Assembly (NCBI GenBank): GCA_015680685.1
Contig: MNCI01037851.1
Coordinates: forward strand, 1-64,000
From: Gnetum montanum
Taxonomy: Eukaryota > Streptophyta > Gnetopsida > Gnetales > Gnetaceae
Direction of reading: 5' to 3'
DNA length: 64,000 nucleotides
Positions 11,640-21,496 of the stretch are shown here, piece after piece. How positions within the stretch are numbered: the first letter of the stretch is position 1; every line of letters starts with the position of its first letter. Made by a program: the position numbers and the translations under genes. Under the pieces are notes generated by a model that saw only the letters and a list, made by a program, of their open reading frames with translations, searched no databases and had not been told where the DNA came from.

Positions 11640-12764
11640 AGAGGTAAAGACACTAACATCGTTCATCGATAGCTGCTCGGATGTCGCTCTATCAAACCCG
11701 GAAGTGCAAATATGGGGGGCATAAGGAGTATAGGAGGGATCTTACAGAAGTGAAAGGGAGGGAGGTTTGGGAAAGACTCAAGCATATGAGCATGAAACTT
11801 TTGCAAATGTGCAATTAGGAATCTTCTCGCGGGTGTTTCCCGAGAGGTTATGCTGCTATACTGTGTATGCATGGCTTGCATGGACGAGTTGTGTTACGCC
11901 CGTATGGCCTAGATGAGTTGTGTTTCATCCATCTTTCCTAGCTTTACCCCTTTTTTGGAATGTAGATGCTTTCCATGAGGTGAATTATGTTACACCGATC
12001 CATGGATGATTATCATGTGCGAAAGAGTACCTATACGTTTACATTTTGTACAAATAGGGGAAGAGAGTAAAGGCGGTTGTGAGGATAAAGGAAGGGAAAA
12101 TGGAAATAAGTTGTCTAATGGAGGAAAAGGAGGCAGGGTTTGCATTTCCAAGTAGTCAGGCTAGTCTGAGCAGCCACCTCAAAACGCCATGATGCCTCAC
12201 CTCTTGGTGAATGCATTCTTGAACAACGTTGTCGTAGCAAGTAACCTACAAAACATAACAGAGAACAGAAGGCAGGAGCAAACCTCCTAATCGCTAGAGA
12301 GGTTGTTGAAACAAGTGCTGTCCAAAGCAAGGAGGAGAGCACAGGCCACAGAGAAGGAGTCATAGCAAGAAGCAAGGGTCCCTTTGTTGATGCTGCAGCT
12401 TAGGAAGTCACCGTCGACAACCATATTCATCTTACCTGACTGACTGGGCAAAGAACCAATCAGATGAATCTACTAAACCAAAATTTGGTAGCAGCGACGG
12501 GTAGAGGTAGCCAAGGCTATGGATGACCATAGTTTCCTTGGGGCCCTAAGTGACGAAGTTGACCCTGGGAGTTGCGACTACAGAGTGGCTATCGTAGTGG
12601 CATCTCTGAGGGGTCAATACTATGCCTTTCGGCATATCTGAGGAATCAGTAGGATGCCTGTAGGGTAGAAGCGTTGTGTCTATTCCAACACCTCACTCGT
12701 TCTGCCTAGTAGGGATGCAGTGCAAGAGTGATCACGCTCGCTTGCTTCATAGATTGTCTATTGG
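11640..12764 (-). other. 3' untranslated region of element Y
   Basis: No gene. It lies between the integrase end (13157) and the 3' LTR, and the part from ~12050 is clearly similar to 16370-17070 in element X (for example the shared block around CTAGTCTGAGC and the one around TATGCCTTTCGGCAT, itself a short palindrome). Short frames here are not conserved between the copies. Confidence 0.6.
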
Positions 12765-13140
12765 CATATTCTAGTTTTAAGCCTTGGTGGACCATTGTTA
12801 CTGGTTTTAAGTCTCAGCAGACTGTGGTCCCGGTTTAAAGTTTGGGCAGACTGAAGCGTGCTAGTTTTACGTTGTAGCGGATGATGGAAGAGCCTATTTA
12901 TGGTCCTAGCAAACAAGTCTATGCTAGTTTAACGTCTTAGTAGACAGATGCTTACCTTGCCAGTTTCACATCATGGCATACGGTCGAAAACTTTGCTAGT
13001 TTAGTGTCATGGTGGACGCGTGCAAGAAATGCCAATTTTACGTCATAGCGGACGTGTACAACACTGCCAGTTTTATGTCATAGTAGACGTTTGTTACATT
13101 GCCATTTTTACATTGTAGTGGATTATTGTTACCTTGCATT
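12765..13140. repeat. Hairpin-forming short tandem repeat array (Y 3' UTR)
   Basis: About eleven diverged units of ~32-36 bp occur, of the form gccagTTTTACGTCatagcGGACGtg. Each unit holds a 4-5 bp inverted repeat around a short loop, and the stem sequence differs between units: CGTC/GACG near 13040 and GTCT/AGAC near 12810 and 12935. The same array occupies 17075-17450 in element X. Confidence 0.7.
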
Positions 13141-13156
13141 TGAGTCGAGCCAACAT

Positions 13157-14920
13157 CTAGATGTGGTACCACTTTAGATACATATGGTTCACCGGGTTTG
13201 GGAGTTCATTGCCGTTGATGTCTACTAACCTAAATGCTCCGTTGCCATATGCATTGATGACTAGAAAGGGGCCTTCCCAACTCACAGAGAATTTGCTCAC
13301 TAGTTCATGAACGACTTTGAGAACTAAGTCTCCTTTCTTGATCGATCGTTGATGCAGGTTGTGATGATGCTTCTGTTTCTGCCTATCTTGATATCTTTCG
13401 ATGTTGTTGAGCGTCTGGATGTGTTTCTCCTCTATTGAGTATAAATCCATGATCCTGGTCTCATTGTGTTGAGTCTCATTTATAACCGTGGAGAGGACCA
13501 TCTGCGATGAGGGAACCTGTAGTTCTAGCGGCAATACAGCTTTAGATCCGTAGACTAGGCTGTAGGGTATCCTACCGATAGCTGTTATGCATGTTGTACG
13601 ATAGGCCCATAGCACATAGAGGATTTTTTCATGCAATCATTTCTTATTGCTACTAAGAATTTTCTTCAATAAATTGATAACCACCTTGTTTGTTGCTTCT
13701 TCTTGACCATTTTCTTGTGGATAATAAGACAAGGAAAAAGAATTTTTAATACCAAGGTTGTTATAGAAAGATTTGGTTTCAGCACTACTAAATTGTGGCC
13801 CATTGTTGGTCACAATAGTCATGGGAAGCCCAAACCTGGCTACTATATTATTCAAGATAAAATGGCAAACCTGTTGAGATGTAGTCTTTCATAGGGGAAT
13901 GGCTTCGACCCACTTCGTGAAATACTTTATGGCGGTGATAATGAAGCTATGTCCTGCCGAAGACTTAGGCGTGATGGGGCCTATGATGTCTAGTCCACAT
14001 CGTTGGAATGGCCAAGTGATCTGTGTAGTATGTAATTCAGTTGGTGACATGTGTATTAGATTTGCATAATGTTGGCATGTGTCACATGTCTTAAACTTGG
14101 TCAGGTAGTCTCGCTCCATGTATAGCCAGTAATACCCTAAGCATCTGATTTTAGCAGTCATGGCTCTTGGAGCTATGTGTCCTCCACATAATCCTTCATG
14201 GACTTCGCTAACTATTCTTTGCACTTGGTCATTATTAACACAGGTTAGCAATACTCCATCAAAAGAGCATCTACATAGAGTACTGTCTCCAATGATAACG
14301 TATTGCCTGGCACGCTTGCGGACAGCATCTCTTTGTGCAAGTGTTAACTCGTGCGGTGGTTCGCCACACAGAAGGTAGGCTTTAATGTTATCGTACAATT
14401 CTGGCATTCCCGCCATGCTTAGAGAAGAGATTTGCACTGCTTGAATGATGGGCTTTGTACATTCCATCATTAAAGTAGGCCAGGTGGCAAAAAGATGTGG
14501 TGGCACGTTTAAAGCTAGTGTGGCTAATGCATCGGCTACAGTGTTCTCATTATGTGGCACGTGTTGGACGTCAGTTGTCATGAATTGTTTCATGAGATCC
14601 TTAGCCATATCATAGTAGGGTTGTAGATGTAGAGCTTTGCAGGTGTAGACCCCTGTGATTTGATTGATGATGAGCATCGAATCACCTCAGATTGCCAGGT
14701 GTTGAACGTTGAGTTCCCTGGCTATTAACAATCCCCTGAGAAGCCCCTCATACTCTACCACATTGTTCGTATAAGAAAATGCCAAGAAGTAAGCCAATGG
14801 ACGAACATCTTTAGGGGAGAGCGTAATGATGGTGGCGGCACTACCGCCTCTAGTAGTCGAAGATCCATCGAAGTATAATGTGGCTTCAAGATCTGTCGAT
14901 ACAGGGCTTAAACTATGTAC
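13157..14920 (-). pseudogene. pol 3' part of element Y: second RNase H and integrase
   Basis: Reading leftwards, 14890-14540 is an archaeal-type RNase H: LYFDGSSTTRGG, then VEYEGLLRGLLIARE, GDSM and NTVADALATLA. This supplies all four acidic residues of the DEDD set. From 14500 comes integrase: an HHCC-type zinc region (CDTCQHY near 14070), the first catalytic Asp in LDIIGPI, and EWxxxxR-like C-terminal sequence (LVYGSKAVLPLEL, then WEGPFLVINAYGNGAFRL). The expected second Asp reads T-N-N-G-P-Q-F at 13797-13810, i.e. Asp to Asn. Stops interrupt at about 14684 and 13636. The upstream half of this pol lies at 32070-33790, beyond the inserted element X. A second RNase H after the RT/RNase H unit is diagnostic of the Tat lineage. 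Confidence 0.85.
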
Positions 14921-14925
14921 ATGTT
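14921..14925. other. Target site duplication of element X (left copy)
   Basis: ATGTT here and at 32065-32069 directly flank the two LTR ends of element X. Deleting X plus one copy brings the pol frame of Y together without a shift. Confidence 0.9.
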
Positions 14926-16242
14926 TGTAACGACGAAAAATGTTAGTCGCTGGAAATACCAAATGAAAATCCGTGTACATAGTTCTAACCCCAGATCCGT
15001 GCGAGGACTGTGCTGGAGAGGAAATGAATCTGAGGTTCCCTGAACAGTCTTGTCGATCAGATAGGGACTTACTTAATCAATAAAATTTTGGTAATAATTT
15101 GACGGTAAAATGAAGATTCTTTATAAGGCGATGCAATATTGTTAATCTCGAAAGCAATTGAAAACAATGTAAACGATTTAGATGAGATTGCCAAATCCAT
15201 ATAACTAGGATGCAAGGGGTCAGATTTTGTAAGGAATACGATCACAAGATCTAGGATTTAATTTATGAAAATAATATGTTTAATACAATGATTTCAAGCG
15301 GGCTTCGGTTTGTACGAAGCACATGCCAGTAACAAGAAAGTTATCTAAAGGTTAAATAAGCAAGGATCAATCTACCTTATTCTAGTCAATCTGGGTGCAA
15401 GGGAGTCAGACCCGGGGGAGAATATCTGGTGGCCGATTATTTCTGATCAAGAGTTCTTGCCAATCACATCCGATGTTCTCATGATCGCTGATTCTCTTTT
15501 GCTCTTTTGCCAATCTTGAAAGAGAAAAATTTTGCCAACCACTCCTTTGATCTTCATCAACTAGAGCATTTATAAGGTTAGGGTCAGGAGAAAAACGTAG
15601 TTTAAGTGACGTGTGTCCTGAACTCATAAAATGCCGTTGACTGAATGTGTTATCATTGAAGCTTGTGATGCTATGCTGCGTAGCGCATCGTAAACTACCC
15701 TCGTGCAAGCTTTGGCAACAGACTATCCTTTGATTACGCTGTAATACGCTAGAGAGCGTATTGTGGTGTATGAACTACTGATGTCTGAATTGTGCTTGTC
15801 GTTACTTGCATTACGCTGCATTACACTAAATTATGCATCATAGCGTAATTCAGCGTAAAATAATGAAACCACAAAAGTTGAAGTATTGTTGCCGCGCTTC
15901 CTCTATTTCTAATCAATCCCTTTCGGGGTTTTATTACGCTGCACTGCGTAACACAGTGTAATGACCCCACTTAAACATTTTTTGATACCATGGTAGACTA
16001 TCTTTGATATTATGCTGTGTATCGCAGCATTACGCTATGTCGCGTAATGTAGCGTAATGTACTAAATGTTGAGATTTTGGAACATAGAAAACTCGCAAAG
16101 TGGAAGACTTACTATCGTGCATCCATCGTTTTTTTCTNNNNNNNNNNNNNNNNNNNNNNNNNNNNNNNNNNNNNNNNNNNNNNNNNNNNNNNNNNNNNNN
16201 NNNNNNNNNNNNNNNNNNNNNNNNNNNNNNNNNNNNNNNNNN
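14926..16242 (-). repeat. LTR L2: 3' LTR of element X (partly in gap)
   Basis: It begins TGTAACGACG on the plus strand, the intact form of the family LTR end, directly after the ATGTT duplication. It aligns with 30747-31959 to the point where the gap starts (16138). The inner end near 16242 is estimated from the length of its partner. A TATA box lies at 15568-15574 (minus) and a TTACGCT/AGCGTAA-rich zone at 15660-16070. Confidence 0.85.
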
Positions 16243-16316
16243 NNNNNNNNNNNNNNNNNNNNNNNNNNNNNNNNNNNNNNNNNNNNNNNNNNNNNNNNNN
16301 NNNNNNNNNNNNNNNN
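16138..16316. other. Assembly gap (179 N)
   Basis: The gap hides the inner end of LTR L2 and the polypurine tract of element X. Apparent open frames that run through the Ns are artefacts. Confidence 0.99.
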
Positions 16317-17074
16317 GAAGATGCGAAAGAGTGTTGCTTGAATATTCACGCTCTATACAAGCAAAGCAAGAGGTAATAGTGGTCATGAGGACAAAGGAAG
16401 GGGAAAACGAAATAATGGATCGAATGGAGGGAGAGGTAGGGTTTGCACCCCTAGGTGGCCAGGCTAGTCTGAGCAATCGCTTCAGGATGCCGTAACACCT
16501 TACCTGCTAATGAATGCACTCTCGATCAATGCTGCTGTAGCAAGTAACCTGCAAAACATAACAAAGAGCAGAGCATAGAAGCAATCATCCTAATCGCTAA
16601 GGAGGGAGGCTGTTAAAACAAGCACCATCCAAAGCAAAAAGGAGAGCGCAGACCATGAAACAGGGACCATGACGGGGAGCAAGCGTCCCAATGTTGGTGC
16701 CATGATTCATGAAACTGCCATCGACAACCAGATTCATGTTGCCCTAATGATTGGGGAAAGAACAATTCAGATGAATCTACTAGGCTGGAGTTCGGTGGCG
16801 ACGATGGATGGAGGACGCTAAGACTGTGGATGACCACAGTTTCTTCGTGGTCCCAAGCGACAAAATTGATCCCAGGAGGTGCAACTACAGAGCGGTCGTC
16901 GTAGCAACATCTCTAAGGGGTCAGTACTATGCCTTTCGGCATGTCCGAGGAATCAGCAAAATGTCAGCGGGGTAACGACGTTGTGTCTATCCCAATGCCT
17001 TACCCGTTCTGTCTAGTAGGGATGCTGTGCAAGAATGATCACGCTCACTTACTTCATGGAATGCTTGGCCGATT
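16317..17074 (-). other. 3' untranslated region of element X
   Basis: No gene. It is collinear with 12050-12764 in element Y, including the TATGCCTTTCGGCAT palindrome near 16930. Confidence 0.6.
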
Positions 17075-17452
17075 CCAATTTTGAGTCTTGGTTGACTATC
17101 CTTGCTGGTTTTAAGCCTCAACAGGCCGTGGTCCCGATTTAACATCTAGGCAGACTACAATCTACTAGTTTTACGTCGTAGCGAATGGTGGAAGAGCTAG
17201 TTTATGGTCCCAACAGATTGTGCTGTGGGTGTCAGTTTTATGTCATGACCCAGGGACAAGTCTATGCTGATTTAGCATCTCAGTAGACGTATGCTTACCT
17301 TGCCAATTTCACATCATGGCGGACAGTTAGAAATTTTGCCAGTTTAGCATCTTGGCAGATGCGTGCAAGAAGTGCCAGTTTTACGTCGTAGCGAATGTGT
17401 ACAACTTTGCCAGTTTTACGTCATAGCGGACATTTGTTACTTTGCGTTTGCG
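17075..17452. repeat. Hairpin-forming short tandem repeat array (X 3' UTR)
   Basis: This is the counterpart of 12765-13140. Units such as gccagTTTTACGTCatagcGGACat and ctggTTTTAAGCCTcaacAGGCCg keep the TTTTA lead and the loop, while the stem changes (CGTC/GAC, GCCT/AGGC). Confidence 0.7.
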
Positions 17453-17464
17453 CCGAGTCAATGT

Positions 17465-20400
17465 TTAGACATAATATCGTTTCAAGTACAGATGGTTCAC
17501 CGGGTTTGAGTGCTTGTTGTCGTCGATGTATGCTAGCTTGAATGCTCCGTTGCCGTATGCGCTGATGACCAGGAAAGGGCCTTCCCAGTTTGTCGAGAAC
17601 TTGCCTACTGGTTCACAAATGGCCTTGAGAACTAAGTCTCCTTTCTTGATCAATCGTTGATGCAGGTTGTGCCGATGCTTCTATCTCTGTTTATCCTGAT
17701 ATCTCTTGATGGTGTCCAACATCTGGATGTGTTTCTCCTCCACTGAATCTAAATCCACGATTCTAGACTCATTGTGTTGAGTCTCATTTATAATCATGGA
17801 TAGGGCCATCCGCAATGAGGGAACTTGTAATTCCAAGGGCAGCACTACTTTGGACCCATAGACTAGGCTGTAGGGCGTCCTGTCTGTAGCTATTCTACAC
17901 GTTGTACGATATGCCCATAGCACGTAGAGGATTTTTTTATGCCACCATTTTTTGTTAGTACTGAGCATCTTCTTAAGTAAATTGATAATCACCTTTTTTG
18001 TCGCTTCTACTTAACCATTTGCTTGCAGGTAATAAGGTGAAGAAAAATATTGCTTGATACCAGGGTTATCGTAAAAAGATTTGTTTTCTATGCTACTAAA
18101 TTGTGGCCCATTGTTAGTCACAATAGTCATAGGGAGCCCAAACCTAGTTACAATATTGTCTAAGATGAAATGGCAAACCTGTTGAGATGTAATCTTCCGT
18201 AGGGGGATAGCCTCTACCCACTTTGTAAAATATTCGGTGGCGGTGATAATGAAGCTATGTCCTACGGAAGATTTGGGTGCGATGGGACCTATGATGTCCA
18301 ATCTCCATCGTTGGAATGACCAAGTGATCTGTGTAGTGTGTAACTCAGTTGGTGACATGTGTATTAGATTTGCATAACGCTGGCACGTGTCACACGTCTT
18401 AACCTTGGCAAGGCAGTATTTTTCCATGTACGGCCAATAGTACCCTAGGCATCTGATTTTAGTGGCCATGGCTCGCAGGGCTATGTGTCCTCCACACAGC
18501 CCCTCGTGGACCTCGCTAACTATTCACCGAGCTTGGTCGCTGTTAATGCAGGTAAGCAATACCCCATCAAAAGAGCATCTACAGAGAGTATTGTCTCCAA
18601 GGATGACGTATTAGTTGGCACATTTACGCATTGCATCCTTTTGCGCATGTGTTAGCTTGTGCGGTGGTTCGCCATGCAGAAGGTAAGTTTTCATGTTGTC
18701 ATACCATTCTGATCTTCCTTTCACATTTAATGAAGAAATCTACACCACTTGAATGATAGGCTCTGTACATTCTATCATTAAAGCGAGCCAAGTGGCAAAC
18801 ACGTGTGGCAGCACATTTAATGCCAGTGTTGCCAGTGCATCGGCAACAGCATTTTCGTTGCGCGGCACATGTTGGGCATCAATTATCATGAATTATTTCA
18901 GGAGATCTTTAGCCATATCGCAGTAGGGCTATAGGTGCACAGCCTTGCAGGCATAGACTCCTATGATTTAATTGATGACGAGCATCGAATCACCACAGAT
19001 TGCCAAGTGTTGAACTCTAAGTTCTCTGGCTGTCAACAATCCTCTGAGGAGCCCCTCATACTCTGCCACATTGTTCGTACAAGGGAATGTCAGGTGGTAA
19101 GCCGATGGACGCACATCCTTAGGGGTAAGCGTAATGATAGTGGCAGCACTACCACCTCTAGTAGTCAAAGCTCTATCGAAGTATAACGTCGCTTCGAGGC
19201 TTGTTGATACAAGGCTTAAACTATGTACATGCTCATCTGGGAATTCTGGCTCTATCGTAGCTCGATCCTTAGTGGGCGATGTCGCTAGCTAGTCAGCTAT
19301 GGCCTGACTTTTGGTGGACGATTGGCCGACATAATGTAAATCAAATTCGACCATGATAGCCTTCCAACGAGCTATCCTGCTACTCTCATATAAGTTGTTT
19401 GAGATAGCTCGTAGAACATTGCTTTTACAGATTATGTTGACCTGACTACAGAATAGATAATGCCTACATTTTTTAAGTACGAAAACTAGTGCCAAATAGT
19501 TACGCTCTACTTCATTGTACCTTTTCTCGTATGCAAATAGGGCATGATTGAGGTAATAGAGATGGGCTTCAGACCCATCATTCCTTTTTTAGCATAGTAA
19601 CACAGCTATGGACACGTCTGAGCTAGCTAGATAGATGTAAAAAGGTTGATCCCTCTACGGCGGGAAAACTATTGGCAAATGTTGTAACTCCTTTTTTAAA
19701 TTGTCAAATGTACGATGGCAGTCATCAGTCCATTCGAAATTAACACCCTTCTTAAGAAGGTGTTGCATGGGATGTAATTTATCTGTTAATTTTGAGATGA
19801 ATAGCCTGATGAACTAAAGTCTGCCCTGTAACCCACATAGTTCCTTGAGGTTTGTAGGTGGTGTTAGATCAATGATGGCCCTGACCTTGTCGAGGTCAAC
19901 TCGGATCCTAGTCTCTGATACCACAAACCCCAACATGCATTCGATTTTGACTCCGAATATGCATTTCTTTGGGTTAAGCTGCAAGTCATGCTTAAGGCAT
20001 CGTTTAAGGACTAACTCCAGGTCTTCTGAATGATCTTTAGACTTTATAAACTTGACAGCTATGTCATCTACATAGTCGTTCAATCTCCCTAAAAGGTAGT
20101 CGCTAAAGATGTATGTCATGGCCCGTTGATATGTCGCCCCAACGTTTTTTAGCCCGAAAGGCATCATAGTGTAACAGAAGATCCCCCAAGGTGTCATAAA
20201 TGTTGTGGTCAACTAATGCTCCAGGTTTATGCGAATTTGATTATAACCTGAGAAACCATCCATAAAGGATAGAAGCGCGTGACCAGCTGTTGTGTTGATC
20301 AGTTGGTCAATACTAGGTAACGGAAAATTGTCCTTAATCGTAGCTTTTTTCAAATCTCGGAAGTCTATGCAAATGCATATACCTCCTGTTTTCTTAGAGA

Positions 20401-20950
20401 TAACTACAATGTTGGACACCCAGTCTGAGTAATCGATCGTGCAAATGAAACCAGCTTGATACAACTTGGTGATTTCATTACGCACTGCTAGCGTAATTTC
20501 TGGCTTAATCTTGCGTGCCTTCTGTCTAATTGGTTTGATGCGTGGGTCTAAAATTATGTTATGCTGTATTAATCCCGGCATATCTTCATATGACCATGCA
20601 AATACAGCAACATTTTTTTAGAGCACTCGCATTATGCCACTCTGTTTTTGTTGGTCTAAAAGGGAACTAACTCTAAGAGTTTTATTCTTGCCTTTGTGTG
20701 TAACCACAGGGACCTCGTCGAGAGGATCCTCAGTCACATCACCAACCTCCAGGTCTAGAGTTCAGGCCAAATGTTCTGGCCAATCTAGGGATATCTCCGA
20801 CGTTCCTATGGTTGCGTCACAAGGGGTAGGTTCTGTTTCTATCAATGTGTAGTTAAATTGTCTAATGGTCTCCCCATATGGGCCTATTAAGGCTAATGGT
20901 GTGGATAAAGCTACATCCATTTGCAAATCGCCCTGCAAAAACGTCAAAAA
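17465..20950 (-). pseudogene. pol of element X: RT, RNase H, second RNase H, integrase
   Basis: Reading leftwards from 20950 there is first an RT lead-in (SLDWPEHLA, IILDPRIKPIRQ). The RT palm follows with ICICIDFRDLKKATIKDNFP, FMDGFSGYNQIRI and the catalytic YVDD at 20063-20074. RNase H of the RT unit includes RKCRHYLFCSQVNI-type and DLHYVGQSSTKSQAIAD sequence (19289-19495). An archaeal-type RNase H comes next (VAEYEGLLRGLLTARE, GDSM, NAVADALATLA; 19190-18800). Integrase covers 18540-17465 with CDTCQRYANL, LDIIGPIAPKSS, T-N-N-G-P at 18105-18118 (Asp expected at the first Asn) and WEGPFLVISAYGNGAF. Stops break the frame at 20212, 19800, 18965 and 18010 among others. Confidence 0.9.
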
Positions 20951-21496
20951 AGGAAGTTGTTACATTGTTTTTCTGCTAATCGGTTGAGCAATAAGAGTTT
21001 GTTTTTTGTCCTTTTAGCATTAAAGAGGCTTCCAATTTAAGGTCTTAGTGGACCATTACAAATATGTCCGGTCTGTAAGATAATAACGAGCTCGGCTTCC
21101 TAGATGCTGGCGTATGAAATGAACTGAAAAGTGTAACATGACGTGTCTAGCGTGTTGTGAAATTTCAATTTTGTACAATTCGTAGTTAATGCAACTGGAT
21201 TACGAGATGATAAATGTATTAGTTTAAGGTCATTTCGGACCACAATCTACATGATATTAATGAAATTAATGGCCCGATCTTCGCGTTTCATGTCATACTG
21301 ACACCAGCATTTTGGGAAAGTTCCACATCAATCGGACAAAAAGGAAAAAATTAGTTTCAAGCGTTTTGTTTCTAAACCGATGATTCATACTCGAGACGAG
21401 TTATAGATATCACGAATTTGGATTTTGGCTATAACAGAAGAGGAGTAGAAGCAAGGCATAAATAGGAGATTTACGAAAACTCATTTGATTGCAGCC
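20951..21496. other. Spacer upstream of the antisense gene, with hairpin-repeat units (X)
   Basis: No protein frame. Two hairpin units stand out: AAGGTCttagtGGACCa (about 21037-21053) and AAGGTCatttcGGACCa (about 21225-21241), both with GGTC/GACC stems. The last ~100 bases would be the promoter/5' leader of the plus-strand gene; I see no certain TATA box. Confidence 0.5.

Noticed and set aside
14160-14378. Plus-strand frame opposite integrase
   Set aside because: Shadow of the integrase/RNase H frame; no splice structure or conservation as seen for the true antisense gene.
16030-16495. Open frames across the N stretch
   Set aside because: They are produced by unknown bases in the assembly gap and have no meaning.
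17075-17452. Direct repeats as a CRISPR-like array
   Set aside because: Units diverge, spacing is irregular and the context is a plant retrotransposon 3' UTR.
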